Shown here: piece after piece, positions 7,316 through 15,529 of the stretch
How the letters are laid out: every line of letters begins with the position of its first letter
How positions within the stretch are numbered: position 1 is the stretch's first letter
Source of the DNA: JBPOFM01 sp041391925
GTDB taxonomy: Bacteria > Bacteroidota > Bacteroidia > Flavobacteriales > Flavobacteriaceae
DNA length: 64,000 bases
NCBI GenBank assembly: GCA_041391925.1
Contig: JAWKNA010000006.1
Coordinates: forward strand, 1 to 64,000
Direction of reading: 5' to 3'
Made by a program: the position numbers and the translations under genes
The notes under the pieces: model-generated
Told to the model about the DNA's origin: nothing
The model's input: only the letters and a program-made list of their open reading frames with translations
Databases searched by the model: none

Positions 7316-8940
7316 TAGTATTAGTCATAGCCATTAGTTGCAAATCGAGTTTTGCACAGCACACAACTACTTCCTCAACTCAAAAGACTATCAATTGGAA
7401 TAACGAAATCATCTACCATGTGATGCCGAGGAGCTTTTACGATTCCAATGGCGATTTACATGGTGATTTGAATGGTTTTGTAGAAAAATTGGAGTATTTG
7501 AAAGAATTGGGTGTTACGACCATTCTTTTCACTCCTCTTTACGAATCTGGATTTTATCATAACTACTTCCCTACTGATTATTATGAAATTGACCCCGAAT
7601 ATGGCACCAAGGAAGACTATCTTAATTTTGTAAAAGCGGTACACAGCAAAGGCTTAAAGTTTTTGATGGATATGGAAACGCAATATGCACAAGGTGAGAA
7701 TGTTTGGTTTTCTGATTCTTATAAAAATCCAAAGTCCAACTATTCCGATTTTATATACTATACAGATTCTTTGAATGTGTACCCTGAGCAAATTTTCATG
7801 CCAAGCAAATCTCCTTTATTTGATTTTAAAACTTGGCCAAATAATATTTCACATCATATCGTCATATTGGATTTGAATAACCAAAAAGTCAAAAATTGGA
7901 TGGTGGATTTTTACAGTTATTGGGTGGATCCAAACAAGGATGGCAATTTTGACGACGGTGTGGATGGTTTTCGTATTGATCATATCATGGATGATTTGGA
8001 CAATAAGGGATTGTTTACCAATATGTACCATGAATTCTGGAAACCTATTTTTAAAGCTGTAAAAACTATTAATCCTAAAGTTTTTATTCTAGGTGAGCAG
8101 TCCAATTGGGCAGATGCAGGTGACACAATGGTCAAGGAAAGCGGAGCCGATGCTGCCTTTAACTTTGGTCTCAAATTCGCTTTATCAAGTGAAGCCAAAG
8201 AAAGTGACATGTACCAAAGCACGGAAGACCTCAAAGGAATTCAAATTGACCCGAAGGTAGTGCACAAAATGGTTCTAGAAAGTATGAAACGTTTTACCAA
8301 TAACACTTATACTGTTACTTTTTTAGAAAACCATGATACCGCGCGCTATGCTACATTGGTGAATGAAAATGACGGACAAAAAAGACTGGGAGCTATTTTG
8401 AATTTATTGCTTCCTGGATTGCCTTCCATCTATTATGGACAGGAATTGGGTGTGACTGGAAAAATCCATGAATGGGGCTCTGATGCTAATCATTTACCTC
8501 TACGCGAAGCATTTCCATGGACTTCAAACTATAATGATAAAGGCACAGCAGTTTTTTATAAAAATACAGGCGAATGGTGGGATGTTTCATTTTGGCAAAC
8601 AGATGCCATCAATGAATTAGCTTTAACTACGCAACAGAGCAATAAAAGTTCATTATGGAATCATTATAAAAATCTGATTTCAATTCGAAAAGAAAACGAT
8701 GCATTTCGATTAGGAGATTATACTCCAATTCTTATTGATAATTCTGGATTATTGGCATTTACACGTTCTTATGACGGTAAAAGCTTTGCCGTAATGACCA
8801 ATGTTACCAATGTTGCAATTAATGTTTCAGGTTTTAATTTAAGTGAATGGAATTCAAAACCGGTTTATGGTTCCTTAAATTTGACTCCATCAGGCGATGT
8901 GAAACTTGAGCCGTATGGCTTTGTTGTTTTAAAAAAATGA
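7294..8940 (+). CDS. Exported GH13 alpha-amylase family enzyme
   Basis: A 548-aa glycoside hydrolase family 13 protein with an export signal. A hydrophobic N-terminus carries Cys16 (VIAISC), which may be a weak lipobox; cleavage after SFAQ is the alternative. Catalytic motifs: region II GFRIDHIMDD (nucleophile Asp), region III FILGEQSNW (acid/base Glu), region IV TFLENHDTAR (third Asp). Region I reads MDMETQY, so the usual Asn-His of DxxxNH is Gln-Tyr, an unusual change at the -1 subsite. A DPNKDGNFDDG loop looks Ca-binding. The C-terminal domain is the usual beta-sandwich. The start overlaps the preceding gene by 22 bp. It probably acts on alpha-glucans or related oligosaccharides in the periplasm or at the surface. 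No SusC/SusD pair is adjacent. Confidence 0.92.
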   Translation: MQRIFHLIVLVIAISCKSSFAQHTTTSSTQKTINWNNEIIYHVMPRSFYDSNGDLHGDLNGFVEKLEYLKELGVTTILFTPLYESGFYHNYFPTDYYEIDPEYGTKEDYLNFVKAVHSKGLKFLMDMETQYAQGENVWFSDSYKNPKSNYSDFIYYTDSLNVYPEQIFMPSKSPLFDFKTWPNNISHHIVILDLNNQKVKNWMVDFYSYWVDPNKDGNFDDGVDGFRIDHIMDDLDNKGLFTNMYHEFWKPIFKAVKTINPKVFILGEQSNWADAGDTMVKESGADAAFNFGLKFALSSEAKESDMYQSTEDLKGIQIDPKVVHKMVLESMKRFTNNTYTVTFLENHDTARYATLVNENDGQKRLGAILNLLLPGLPSIYYGQELGVTGKIHEWGSDANHLPLREAFPWTSNYNDKGTAVFYKNTGEWWDVSFWQTDAINELALTTQQSNKSSLWNHYKNLISIRKENDAFRLGDYTPILIDNSGLLAFTRSYDGKSFAVMTNVTNVAINVSGFNLSEWNSKPVYGSLNLTPSGDVKLEPYGFVVLKK

Positions 8941-8971
8941 TATTTATTCTTTTATAAACCCACTATATGAA

Positions 8972-9009
8972 AAACAGAAAATCCCACCTTTTAGCGGGAT
9001 TTTCTGTTT
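8972..9009. terminator. Bidirectional terminator between convergent genes
   Basis: A perfect 14-bp stem (8972-8985 with 8996-9009) and a 10-nt loop, A-rich on the left and T-rich on the right. It therefore works for the GH13 gene on the plus strand and the 208-aa gene on the minus strand. Confidence 0.85.
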
Positions 9010-9023
9010 ATTAAATTATGTCA

Positions 9024-9650
9024 TTATTTGTACTCAGGAGCATTATCTTCTAATACTATATCCTTTGTAGCAACAAACATAGTTTCTTGTTTTTCAACTT
9101 TCAAAATGTTGTCGATTCCTTTTTTTGCCAATCTTTTACGACATGATTTGCTTAAAAATGGGTCGTTGTCAAAAAGAAAAGCATCGAGTTCTTGTTCAGG
9201 TTTACCAGACTCTTTTATAATAGGATGGATATGTTTCAGTTCTCTATTGTGCAGAAAACTTCCAGGGATGAATGTGTAAAATGTATATTGCCCATCCGCA
9301 TTTGTTTTGACCCAACCTCTATGGTAAACATAACGTTTTCCGTTGTCGGTTTTAAGCTCATAATCACCATTTTCATCGGGTTGGGAAATATAAAGAATTA
9401 CGTCCTTTGCTGGTGTAACACCATCCGCCATGTAAATAGTGCCGCTAATTTTAATCTTATCCATTTTTGATTCAAAATCAGGAATGCTGTCAGTATTATT
9501 CAAGTTGGATTCCGAATAATCATAGAGAGGGCTTCTATCTAAATAATTTGTAGGGATTTCTTCAGATGCATTAGCGGATTCCTGTGCATTCAATGTTTGA
9601 AAACCGATAATAAAACTGACAGAAAAAATTAAGGTCATTAGATTTTTCAT
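9024..9650 (-). CDS. Secreted intradiol-dioxygenase-like protein
   Basis: A 208-aa exported protein (signal peptide ending LNAQ, residue 22) with the beta-sandwich core of intradiol ring-cleavage dioxygenases: ISGTIYMADGVTPAKDVILYI, RGWVKTNADGQYTFYTF and the ligand motif KHIHP. In active enzymes ferric iron is held by two Tyr and two His. Here both His are present (HIH), but the usual PG-x-Tyr ligand position, eight residues before the first His, is Phe (PGSF). The RPAHIH signature is also altered. It may therefore be inactive, bind another metal, or do different chemistry. It stands alone and converges on the GH13 gene across a shared terminator. Confidence 0.8.
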   Translation of the reverse strand: MKNLMTLIFSVSFIIGFQTLNAQESANASEEIPTNYLDRSPLYDYSESNLNNTDSIPDFESKMDKIKISGTIYMADGVTPAKDVILYISQPDENGDYELKTDNGKRYVYHRGWVKTNADGQYTFYTFIPGSFLHNRELKHIHPIIKESGKPEQELDAFLFDNDPFLSKSCRKRLAKKGIDNILKVEKQETMFVATKDIVLEDNAPEYK

Positions 9651-9843
9651 GGGACTTGTATTATTTTATTGAAATTAAAATTATACCATCACCTCTTTTG
9701 AAGAAAATAAATCACATGAACTCTAAAATTTTACGACAAACTGATTTTTTTTGCCTATTTTTCCGTTGACTGTCAGTGTTCTAACTCCAAGTTATTGATA
9801 ATCCAATGGTCAGTCATACATAAAAACACTAATGATTAATAAA

Positions 9844-9878
9844 AAATCCCTGCAATTATTTGGTGGTTGCAGGGATTT
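9844..9878 (-). terminator. Terminator of the osmC-alcohol dehydrogenase operon
   Basis: A perfect 12-bp stem (9844-9855 with 9867-9878) and an 11-nt loop, with an A run on the left that gives a T run on the minus strand, 21 bp past the dehydrogenase stop. Confidence 0.85.
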
Positions 9879-9898
9879 CAATAATGCTATTTAAATCT

Positions 9899-10951
9899 TT
9901 ATTTCAAAGACTCCATATCAATCACAAAGCGATACTTAACGTCTGAATTGATGACACGCTCATAAGCCTTATTGATATCCTTCATACTGATAAGTTCGAT
10001 ATCCGATACGATATTATGTTTTCCACAAAAATCGAGCATTTCCTGAGTTTCCTTGATACCACCTATCAATGACCCAGCAATTTTTTTGCGGCCCATAATA
10101 ATTCCTCCTCCATGAAAAGGTTTTAAAGGCTCTACAGCGCCCACTATCACCATAGTGGCATCACGCTTTAGCAATCCGATATAGGGATTCATATCGTGCC
10201 CAACCGGAATAGTGTTGAGGATAAAATCAAAACTGTTCATGTGCTTATTCATCTCATTTTCATTCTTTGAAATCAGAACCTCATGTGCTCCCAAATCTTT
10301 GGCGTCCTTGGCTTTTTCAGGAGAAGTGGTAATCATCACCACATGCGCACCAAGCGCATTCGCAAATTTTACAGCCATATGACCCAATCCTCCAAGTCCA
10401 ACTACTCCAACCTTATCCCCTTTTTTAACATTCCAGTATTTCAAGGGTGACCAAGTGGTAATCCCAGCACATAATAATGGTGCAACTGCTTTTTCATCAA
10501 TGTTTTTGGGAATGGAAAGCACAAATTTTTTATCTACCACAATGGAGGTTGAATATCCTCCATAGGTTTGTTGTCCTTTAAGGTGTTTGTCAGCACTATT
10601 ATAAGTGCCTGTCCAACCATTTTCGCAATATTGCTCCAAATGATCTTTGCATGAATCACACGTCTGGCAAGAATCCACCAAGCAACCAACACCAACCAAA
10701 TCACCTTTTTTGAATGTTGATACATTTTTTCCAGTTTCCGTTACTCTACCTATGATTTCATGGCCAGGCACAACAGGATACACCGAATTGCCCCATTCAT
10801 TTCTTGCAGTATGAATATCACTATGACAAACACCGCAATAGGTAATGTCTATTTTTACATCGTTCTCCCCAACATCCCTTCTTTTGATGTCCAATGGTTT
10901 CAGGTCAGATTTAGCAGCGTCAGTGCCATAGGCTTTTATGGTTGTGCTCAT
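9899..10951 (-). CDS. Zinc-dependent NAD(P)H alcohol dehydrogenase, YahK type
   Basis: A 350-aa medium-chain dehydrogenase of the cinnamyl-alcohol dehydrogenase subfamily, reducing aldehydes with NADPH. It closely resembles E. coli YahK along its length. Catalytic zinc ligands: Cys in TYCGVCHSDIH and His-Glu in PGHEIIGR. The four-cysteine structural zinc lobe is CQTCDSCKDHLEQYC. The nucleotide-binding loop is GVVGLGGLGHMAVKFA. The C-terminus (DVKYRFVIDM) is also typical. It lies 21 bp downstream of osmC on the same strand, so the two probably form a detoxification operon for oxidants and aldehydes. Confidence 0.93.
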   Translation of the reverse strand: MSTTIKAYGTDAAKSDLKPLDIKRRDVGENDVKIDITYCGVCHSDIHTARNEWGNSVYPVVPGHEIIGRVTETGKNVSTFKKGDLVGVGCLVDSCQTCDSCKDHLEQYCENGWTGTYNSADKHLKGQQTYGGYSTSIVVDKKFVLSIPKNIDEKAVAPLLCAGITTWSPLKYWNVKKGDKVGVVGLGGLGHMAVKFANALGAHVVMITTSPEKAKDAKDLGAHEVLISKNENEMNKHMNSFDFILNTIPVGHDMNPYIGLLKRDATMVIVGAVEPLKPFHGGGIIMGRKKIAGSLIGGIKETQEMLDFCGKHNIVSDIELISMKDINKAYERVINSDVKYRFVIDMESLK

Positions 10952-10972
10952 ATTATTTTTTGGTTTGATTGG

Positions 10973-11392
10973 TTATTTTATAAACGTTGTGTTCAATTCG
11001 ATTTCAGCTTTAAATAGTTTGGAAATTGGACAGTTTTCCTTCGCCCTTCTTGCTACTTCCGTAAATTTTGCTTCATCCATTCCTGGAACTTTTCCTTTAA
11101 GATTTAATGTTATTTTTGGAATGCTTCCATCTTCAAAAAATACTTTTGCTTCCGTATCAAGAGTTTCTGCAGTAAATCCTTCTTCTACCAAGAAGAAACT
11201 CAATTGCATGGTAAAACAACCTGCATGTGCGGCCCCAATCAATTCTTCTGGATTGGTTCCTTTTGCATCTTCAAATCGTGTTTTGAATCCATATGGAGAG
11301 TTGTTCATAATGCCACTTTGCGTGGTCAATGAGCCTTTTCCATCTTTGCCTCCACCTTCCCAATGGGCTGATGCTGTTCTGTTGAATTTCAT
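10973..11392 (-). CDS. osmC: OsmC family peroxiredoxin
   Basis: A 139-aa thiol-dependent hydroperoxide reductase. It matches E. coli OsmC throughout: HWEGGGKDGKGS, YGFKTRFE, KGTNPEELIGAAHAGCF with the first catalytic Cys, and KENCPISKLFKAEIEL with the second. It reduces organic peroxides and hydrogen peroxide in the cytosol as a homodimer. It is the first gene of a two-gene minus-strand operon with the alcohol dehydrogenase. Confidence 0.95.
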   Translation of the reverse strand: MKFNRTASAHWEGGGKDGKGSLTTQSGIMNNSPYGFKTRFEDAKGTNPEELIGAAHAGCFTMQLSFFLVEEGFTAETLDTEAKVFFEDGSIPKITLNLKGKVPGMDEAKFTEVARRAKENCPISKLFKAEIELNTTFIK

Positions 11393-11530
11393 AGATATTT
11401 ATTTATTTGATTTAAATATTTGTACCCCTAAAGTTACCAAATATCCTATTCTTATTGATACTTTTAAGTTATTAAAATGCTATTATTTTTCGATTATGGA
11501 AATGTGTCGCTAGCAGAAACTTTTGTTGCC

Positions 11531-11896
11531 TTATCTTTTTTCTTTCAAAACCTTTAAAGGCTGCAACTTATATTTCAATTTTTTGTACAACTCATACTGA
11601 GGTCGAGTTAGAATGTCGTTCATTTCCAATGTTTCGCGAGCCTGTAGCTCCACAAGAGCATCCAATTCTTCCCTTCCATCTAAAGCATCCTTTGTTTTTT
11701 CAGCCTTCATTAAATACTCTTCAACTACATTTTTAAAAAGAGGAATTTGAACACCAGTGAGAGCCAATTGTTTGCCATAGCTATCAGTTAAGCGGTCTGC
11801 CTCTTTTTGGATGTGGCTGGGAGTGGGTTGACTGGGATATTGTGCAAATGCGTTAGAAGACATAATTACTAGGAAAATTGTCATTATAAATTTCAT
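11531..11896 (-). CDS. Small secreted helical protein with LTxxQ-like motifs
   Basis: A 121-aa protein with a clear signal peptide (residues 1-18, NAFA then Gln). The mature part is almost entirely helical and charged. Two LTxxQ-type motifs occur (LTGVQ at 46-50, LTRPQ at 96-100), as in Spy/CpxP periplasmic chaperones, although it is too diverged for a firm family call. It ends with a basic LKVLKEKR tail. It stands alone between osmC and the EamA gene. A role in envelope stress is plausible but inferred from the motif only. Confidence 0.75.
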   Translation of the reverse strand: MKFIMTIFLVIMSSNAFAQYPSQPTPSHIQKEADRLTDSYGKQLALTGVQIPLFKNVVEEYLMKAEKTKDALDGREELDALVELQARETLEMNDILTRPQYELYKKLKYKLQPLKVLKEKR

Positions 11897-12002
11897 TGTT
11901 TTCAGAATTTAATCGTTTATTCTTAATATAACCAATAGACCAGCATGAGTCAAATATTTTAAGAATTGTTAACGCAAATTTGAGAAAGATTAACGAATGG
12001 CC

Positions 12003-12914
12003 TTATTTTGAAAATCGGTTGAAGATTATCAACTGCCGCTTTGTATTGATAAAATAAACTCCTGTGAGCAAGATAACCGCAGCCACAATGGATTGCGTGG
12101 TAATCTGTTCATTCAAAAAGTACCATCCCAAAATCAAGGCAATAATGGGATTTACATAGGTTGAGGTCGCTACTTTTTCGGGCGACACAATACGAAGTAG
12201 GTAATTGAATGAGGTAAACGCAACAATACTTCCAAACAAAATGAGTATGACCATTGACCATTTGACGTCCGCACCCCAGGTTGAAGGCAATGTCCAAGTT
12301 TCTCCAAAAATCAAACTCGCAATTAAAAGCATAGCACCACCAGTTAACATTTGAAAGCCGGTATTGATAAAGAAATTAGATGGCAAATCCGCCTTTCCCA
12401 CAAAAAGGCTTCCGGTTGCCCAACTGACCATACATGCAAAAATCATAATCATTCCCATTACGGAACCTTCTCTATTAACAATCTGGTTTTGACTTACCAG
12501 TAAATATATTCCAACAATTCCAAGAATGACCCCTAAGATTGACATGGTTTTGATTTTTTTTCCTTGAAAAAGTCGCATTAAGATTAATACTACCAATGGC
12601 TGTGCTGAAATTTCCAGTGCGGCAAAACCGCTATCCACATATTTGAGTGCCCAAACTATTATTCCATTACCAAAAGTGAGAAACAGAAAACCTGCAATAG
12701 CGGTATTTTTGAGTTGTTGTTTTGTAACTTTCAATGACATTCCCATCAATTTTGCTATAAGAAAAATGACCGTTCCTGCAGAAATAAACCGTATGGAAGC
12801 CAACATAAAAGGAGGCAGTTCGGTAACAGCTATTTTATTGAGAAGATAAGTTGAGCCCCAAATCACATAAATGGAAAAAAAGGCAAGGATGACAAGTGTG
12901 GTATTTCGTTGCAA
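12003..12914 (-). CDS. EamA/DMT family transporter
   Basis: A 303-aa inner-membrane protein of the drug/metabolite transporter superfamily with about ten transmembrane helices arranged as two EamA repeats. The first is about residues 8-140 (IYVIWGSTYLLNKIAV, then SGFAALEISAQPLVVLILM). The second is about 150-292 (TSFNYLLRIVSPEKVATSTYVNPIIALILGW). Members export amino acids or other metabolites; the substrate cannot be told. The start is TTG (12912-12914) with no better ATG nearby. Confidence 0.9.
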   Translation of the reverse strand: MQRNTTLVILAFFSIYVIWGSTYLLNKIAVTELPPFMLASIRFISAGTVIFLIAKLMGMSLKVTKQQLKNTAIAGFLFLTFGNGIIVWALKYVDSGFAALEISAQPLVVLILMRLFQGKKIKTMSILGVILGIVGIYLLVSQNQIVNREGSVMGMIMIFACMVSWATGSLFVGKADLPSNFFINTGFQMLTGGAMLLIASLIFGETWTLPSTWGADVKWSMVILILFGSIVAFTSFNYLLRIVSPEKVATSTYVNPIIALILGWYFLNEQITTQSIVAAVILLTGVYFINTKRQLIIFNRFSK

Positions 12915-12976
12915 TGGCTTGTTAGATCTATTTGGAATTGAAGTTGTAAAATTACGACAAATACGAATGTATCTGG

Positions 12977-14287
12977 TTAATTAAACAACATATAAGTGAG
13001 AACACCAGCTAAATAACCAAGAATGGCCAAATATGAAATCTTTTTCATATACCAAATAAAATCAATCTTGAAGATGCCCATAATGGCAACACCAGCCGCC
13101 GAACCAATGATAAGAATACTACCACCTGTACCAGCACAATAGGCAAGTAATTCCCAAAACGAATGGTCAGTCGGATATACCGACATTGAATACATACCCA
13201 TGGCTCCTGCTACCATTGGAACATTGTCAATTACTGACGATAGAGCACCAATAAGAGTGTTAATTATATAAATACTATCAAAGGTATTATCCAACATCGT
13301 GGACAACTGCAATAAATGCCCACCAGTTTGCAAAGCAGCTACAGCCATTAAAATCCCGAGAAAGAACAAAATGCTTGGAGTGTCAATACGTTGCAAGATG
13401 CCAACAATGGATAGGGATTTCTTATGTTCGTCATCTTTTCTTAAATGCAATAATTCCGTAAGAATCCATACCAGGCTTAAACCCAACAGAATTCCCATAA
13501 ATGGTGGCAAGTGCGTAAGTGTTTTAAATACAGGAACAAACAATAAAACACCAATACCAACACCAAATACCAAAGAGCGTTCATATTTGGTCACAGGTTT
13601 ATGAAATGAGACTGTTGCTCCCTCAATATCTTCCTGAACCTGTTCCATGCTTCCCTTGAGTTTAAAACTTAATATAGATAGAGGCACTACCAAACATATA
13701 AGGCTGGGCAAAAACACCTTAAAAATAATATTGGCTGCTGTAATCTGTCCTCCAATCCATAGCATAATAGTCGTGACATCTCCAATTGGTGACCATGCAC
13801 CGCCAGCATTAGCAGCAATGATTATCATGGAAGCAAATAGCCATAAATCTTCTTTGTTCTTTATAATTTTCCGTAATAAAGTTGCCATAACTATGGAAGT
13901 AGTCAAATTATCAAGAGCGGCAGAAAGAAAAAAAGTAATGAAACAAAGTGCCCATAGTAGATGACTTCGCTTGGTAATCTTAATGCGATCAGTAATAATT
14001 GAAAAACCTTCATGGGCATCTATAAGTTCCACTATAGTCATGGCGCCCATGAGAAAGAACAGAATCTCTGAAATTTCGCCGACATGCGTTAAAAGGTCTT
14101 CTGACAAAAAATCAACCGCCACTTCTGAAGACATTTCTGGAAACAAAGTTGATCTACCCAAAATAAGTAACATCCAACATAAGACACCTATTAATAAAGC
14201 TGAAGCTGTTTTGTTGACATTAATTTGATGCTCAGTTGCTATGGCAAGATATCCCACGGCAAATACGATAATGATAGCTAAATACAA
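12977..14287 (-). CDS. nhaD: Na+/H+ antiporter NhaD
   Basis: A 436-aa inner-membrane antiporter of the NhaD family (ion transporter superfamily). It exchanges cytoplasmic Na+ or Li+ for protons and is typical of marine and halotolerant bacteria. It has about 12 hydrophobic helices. Family features visible are AIATEHQINVNKTASALL near the N-terminus, LDNLTTSIVMATLLRK, ANAGGAWSPIGDVTTIMLW, SSVIDNVPMVAGAMGMY and GTGGSILIIGSAAGVA. The start codon is TTG (14285-14287); no ATG occurs before residue 39. It is transcribed alone on the minus strand and divergent from the OmpA lipoprotein gene. Confidence 0.95.
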   Translation of the reverse strand: MYLAIIIVFAVGYLAIATEHQINVNKTASALLIGVLCWMLLILGRSTLFPEMSSEVAVDFLSEDLLTHVGEISEILFFLMGAMTIVELIDAHEGFSIITDRIKITKRSHLLWALCFITFFLSAALDNLTTSIVMATLLRKIIKNKEDLWLFASMIIIAANAGGAWSPIGDVTTIMLWIGGQITAANIIFKVFLPSLICLVVPLSILSFKLKGSMEQVQEDIEGATVSFHKPVTKYERSLVFGVGIGVLLFVPVFKTLTHLPPFMGILLGLSLVWILTELLHLRKDDEHKKSLSIVGILQRIDTPSILFFLGILMAVAALQTGGHLLQLSTMLDNTFDSIYIINTLIGALSSVIDNVPMVAGAMGMYSMSVYPTDHSFWELLAYCAGTGGSILIIGSAAGVAIMGIFKIDFIWYMKKISYLAILGYLAGVLTYMLFN

Positions 14288-14560
14288 AACGGACGAATTA
14301 AGATGTAAAACTTGTGTATCAAAATATGAGGTACCACGAAAGTGGGTTTAGATGTGATAAATATAAAAATTAATTCAATCTTAATTACGAAACCTCATGT
14401 AATAATTTTGATACAATGGCATAAGAATGAGGATAAAACTTTATCGACAAAGTGGAGTGTTTTTTGGACATAAAACGTTAAATAAATCAAAAATTTAACA
14501 TTTACGAAGTCTTTATGATAGTACTACTCGTACATATAGAAAACCATTTAAACTATAATT

Positions 14561-15400
14561 ATGAAAAAAATTTCAATTACACTTTTAGCCGTAGTCCTAT
14601 TATCTTCATGTGTTTCTAAAAAGAAATATGTGGCATTGGAAACAGAGAATGGACAGTTGAAAAGTGAGCTGACCAAAACAAAAGTCGAAAAAGAAGACTT
14701 AGAAGCCAAATTCAGTGCTATCCAAGCCAGAGTTGACCAATATAACCGAAAAATCAACTCCCTTACCGAAGAGAGCAATGCCAAACTTGTTCAAGCAGAT
14801 GGAACTGTGATTTCCGAAAACACAAAAAAAAACATGCGCGAAACTTTGAAAAAAGTGCCACCAGCCTATTTTGTAAATGTTAAAACATTAAAAGATTCCA
14901 TGAACTTGGCAGTATCCTACAATCTTAAACATTCAATGGACACTACAGCATTGGAAGATGATGAGGATATCAAGATAGACATTAACGAAACGGTTGTCAT
15001 GATTTCAATCTCTGATAAGATGTTGTTCAACTCAGCTAGTTACAAAGTGAGTGACAAAGCTAATGACATCCTTCAGAAAATAGCGAATGTCATCAATTCT
15101 GAGCCAAGTGTTGAAGTTATGGTTGAAGGTCACACAGATTCCAAAAGCATCCATACTGCAAAAATTGAAGACAACTGGGACTTGAGCGTATTGCGTGCTA
15201 CTTCAGTTGTGCGTAAGTTGCAAGATGACTATAATGTGGCCCCTGAAAAATTGATTGCATCAGGAAGAAGTTTTTACCATCCATTGGCTGAAAACAATGA
15301 CACAAAAGAAAACAGAGCCATCAACAGAAGAACACGTATTGTGATTCTTCCAAACATTGATAAATTCTTTGCATTAATGGCTTCAAATAATGAACAATAA
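14561..15400 (+). CDS. OmpA family lipoprotein with coiled coil
   Basis: A 279-aa outer-membrane-linked lipoprotein. The signal peptide ends in a lipobox (VVLLSSC, Cys17). A coiled coil covers residues about 25-75, and the C-terminal OmpA/MotB-type peptidoglycan-binding domain covers about 145-265: VMISISDKMLFNSASYKV, VEGHTDSKSIHT, and the final NRAINRRTRIVI with the Arg residues that bind diaminopimelate. It would tether the outer membrane to the cell wall. It is monocistronic, with a clear terminator after it. Confidence 0.92.
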   Translation: MKKISITLLAVVLLSSCVSKKKYVALETENGQLKSELTKTKVEKEDLEAKFSAIQARVDQYNRKINSLTEESNAKLVQADGTVISENTKKNMRETLKKVPPAYFVNVKTLKDSMNLAVSYNLKHSMDTTALEDDEDIKIDINETVVMISISDKMLFNSASYKVSDKANDILQKIANVINSEPSVEVMVEGHTDSKSIHTAKIEDNWDLSVLRATSVVRKLQDDYNVAPEKLIASGRSFYHPLAENNDTKENRAINRRTRIVILPNIDKFFALMASNNEQ

Positions 15401-15428
15401 TTTATTTGAACGAATTAATTAATCCGAG

Positions 15429-15460
15429 AAAAGACTGCTTCAAATGGCAGTCTTTTTTTT
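15429..15460 (+). terminator. Terminator of the OmpA lipoprotein gene
   Basis: A perfect 10-bp stem aaaagactgc (15429-15438) / gcagtctttt (15447-15456), an 8-nt loop and a T run extending to 15460. Confidence 0.88.
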
Positions 15461-15529
15461 GCTGAATATTTTAGTTTTTCAGTTGAAAATTTAATTACCT
15501 TCGTTCAACATTAATTCCTTCTAGTACTC

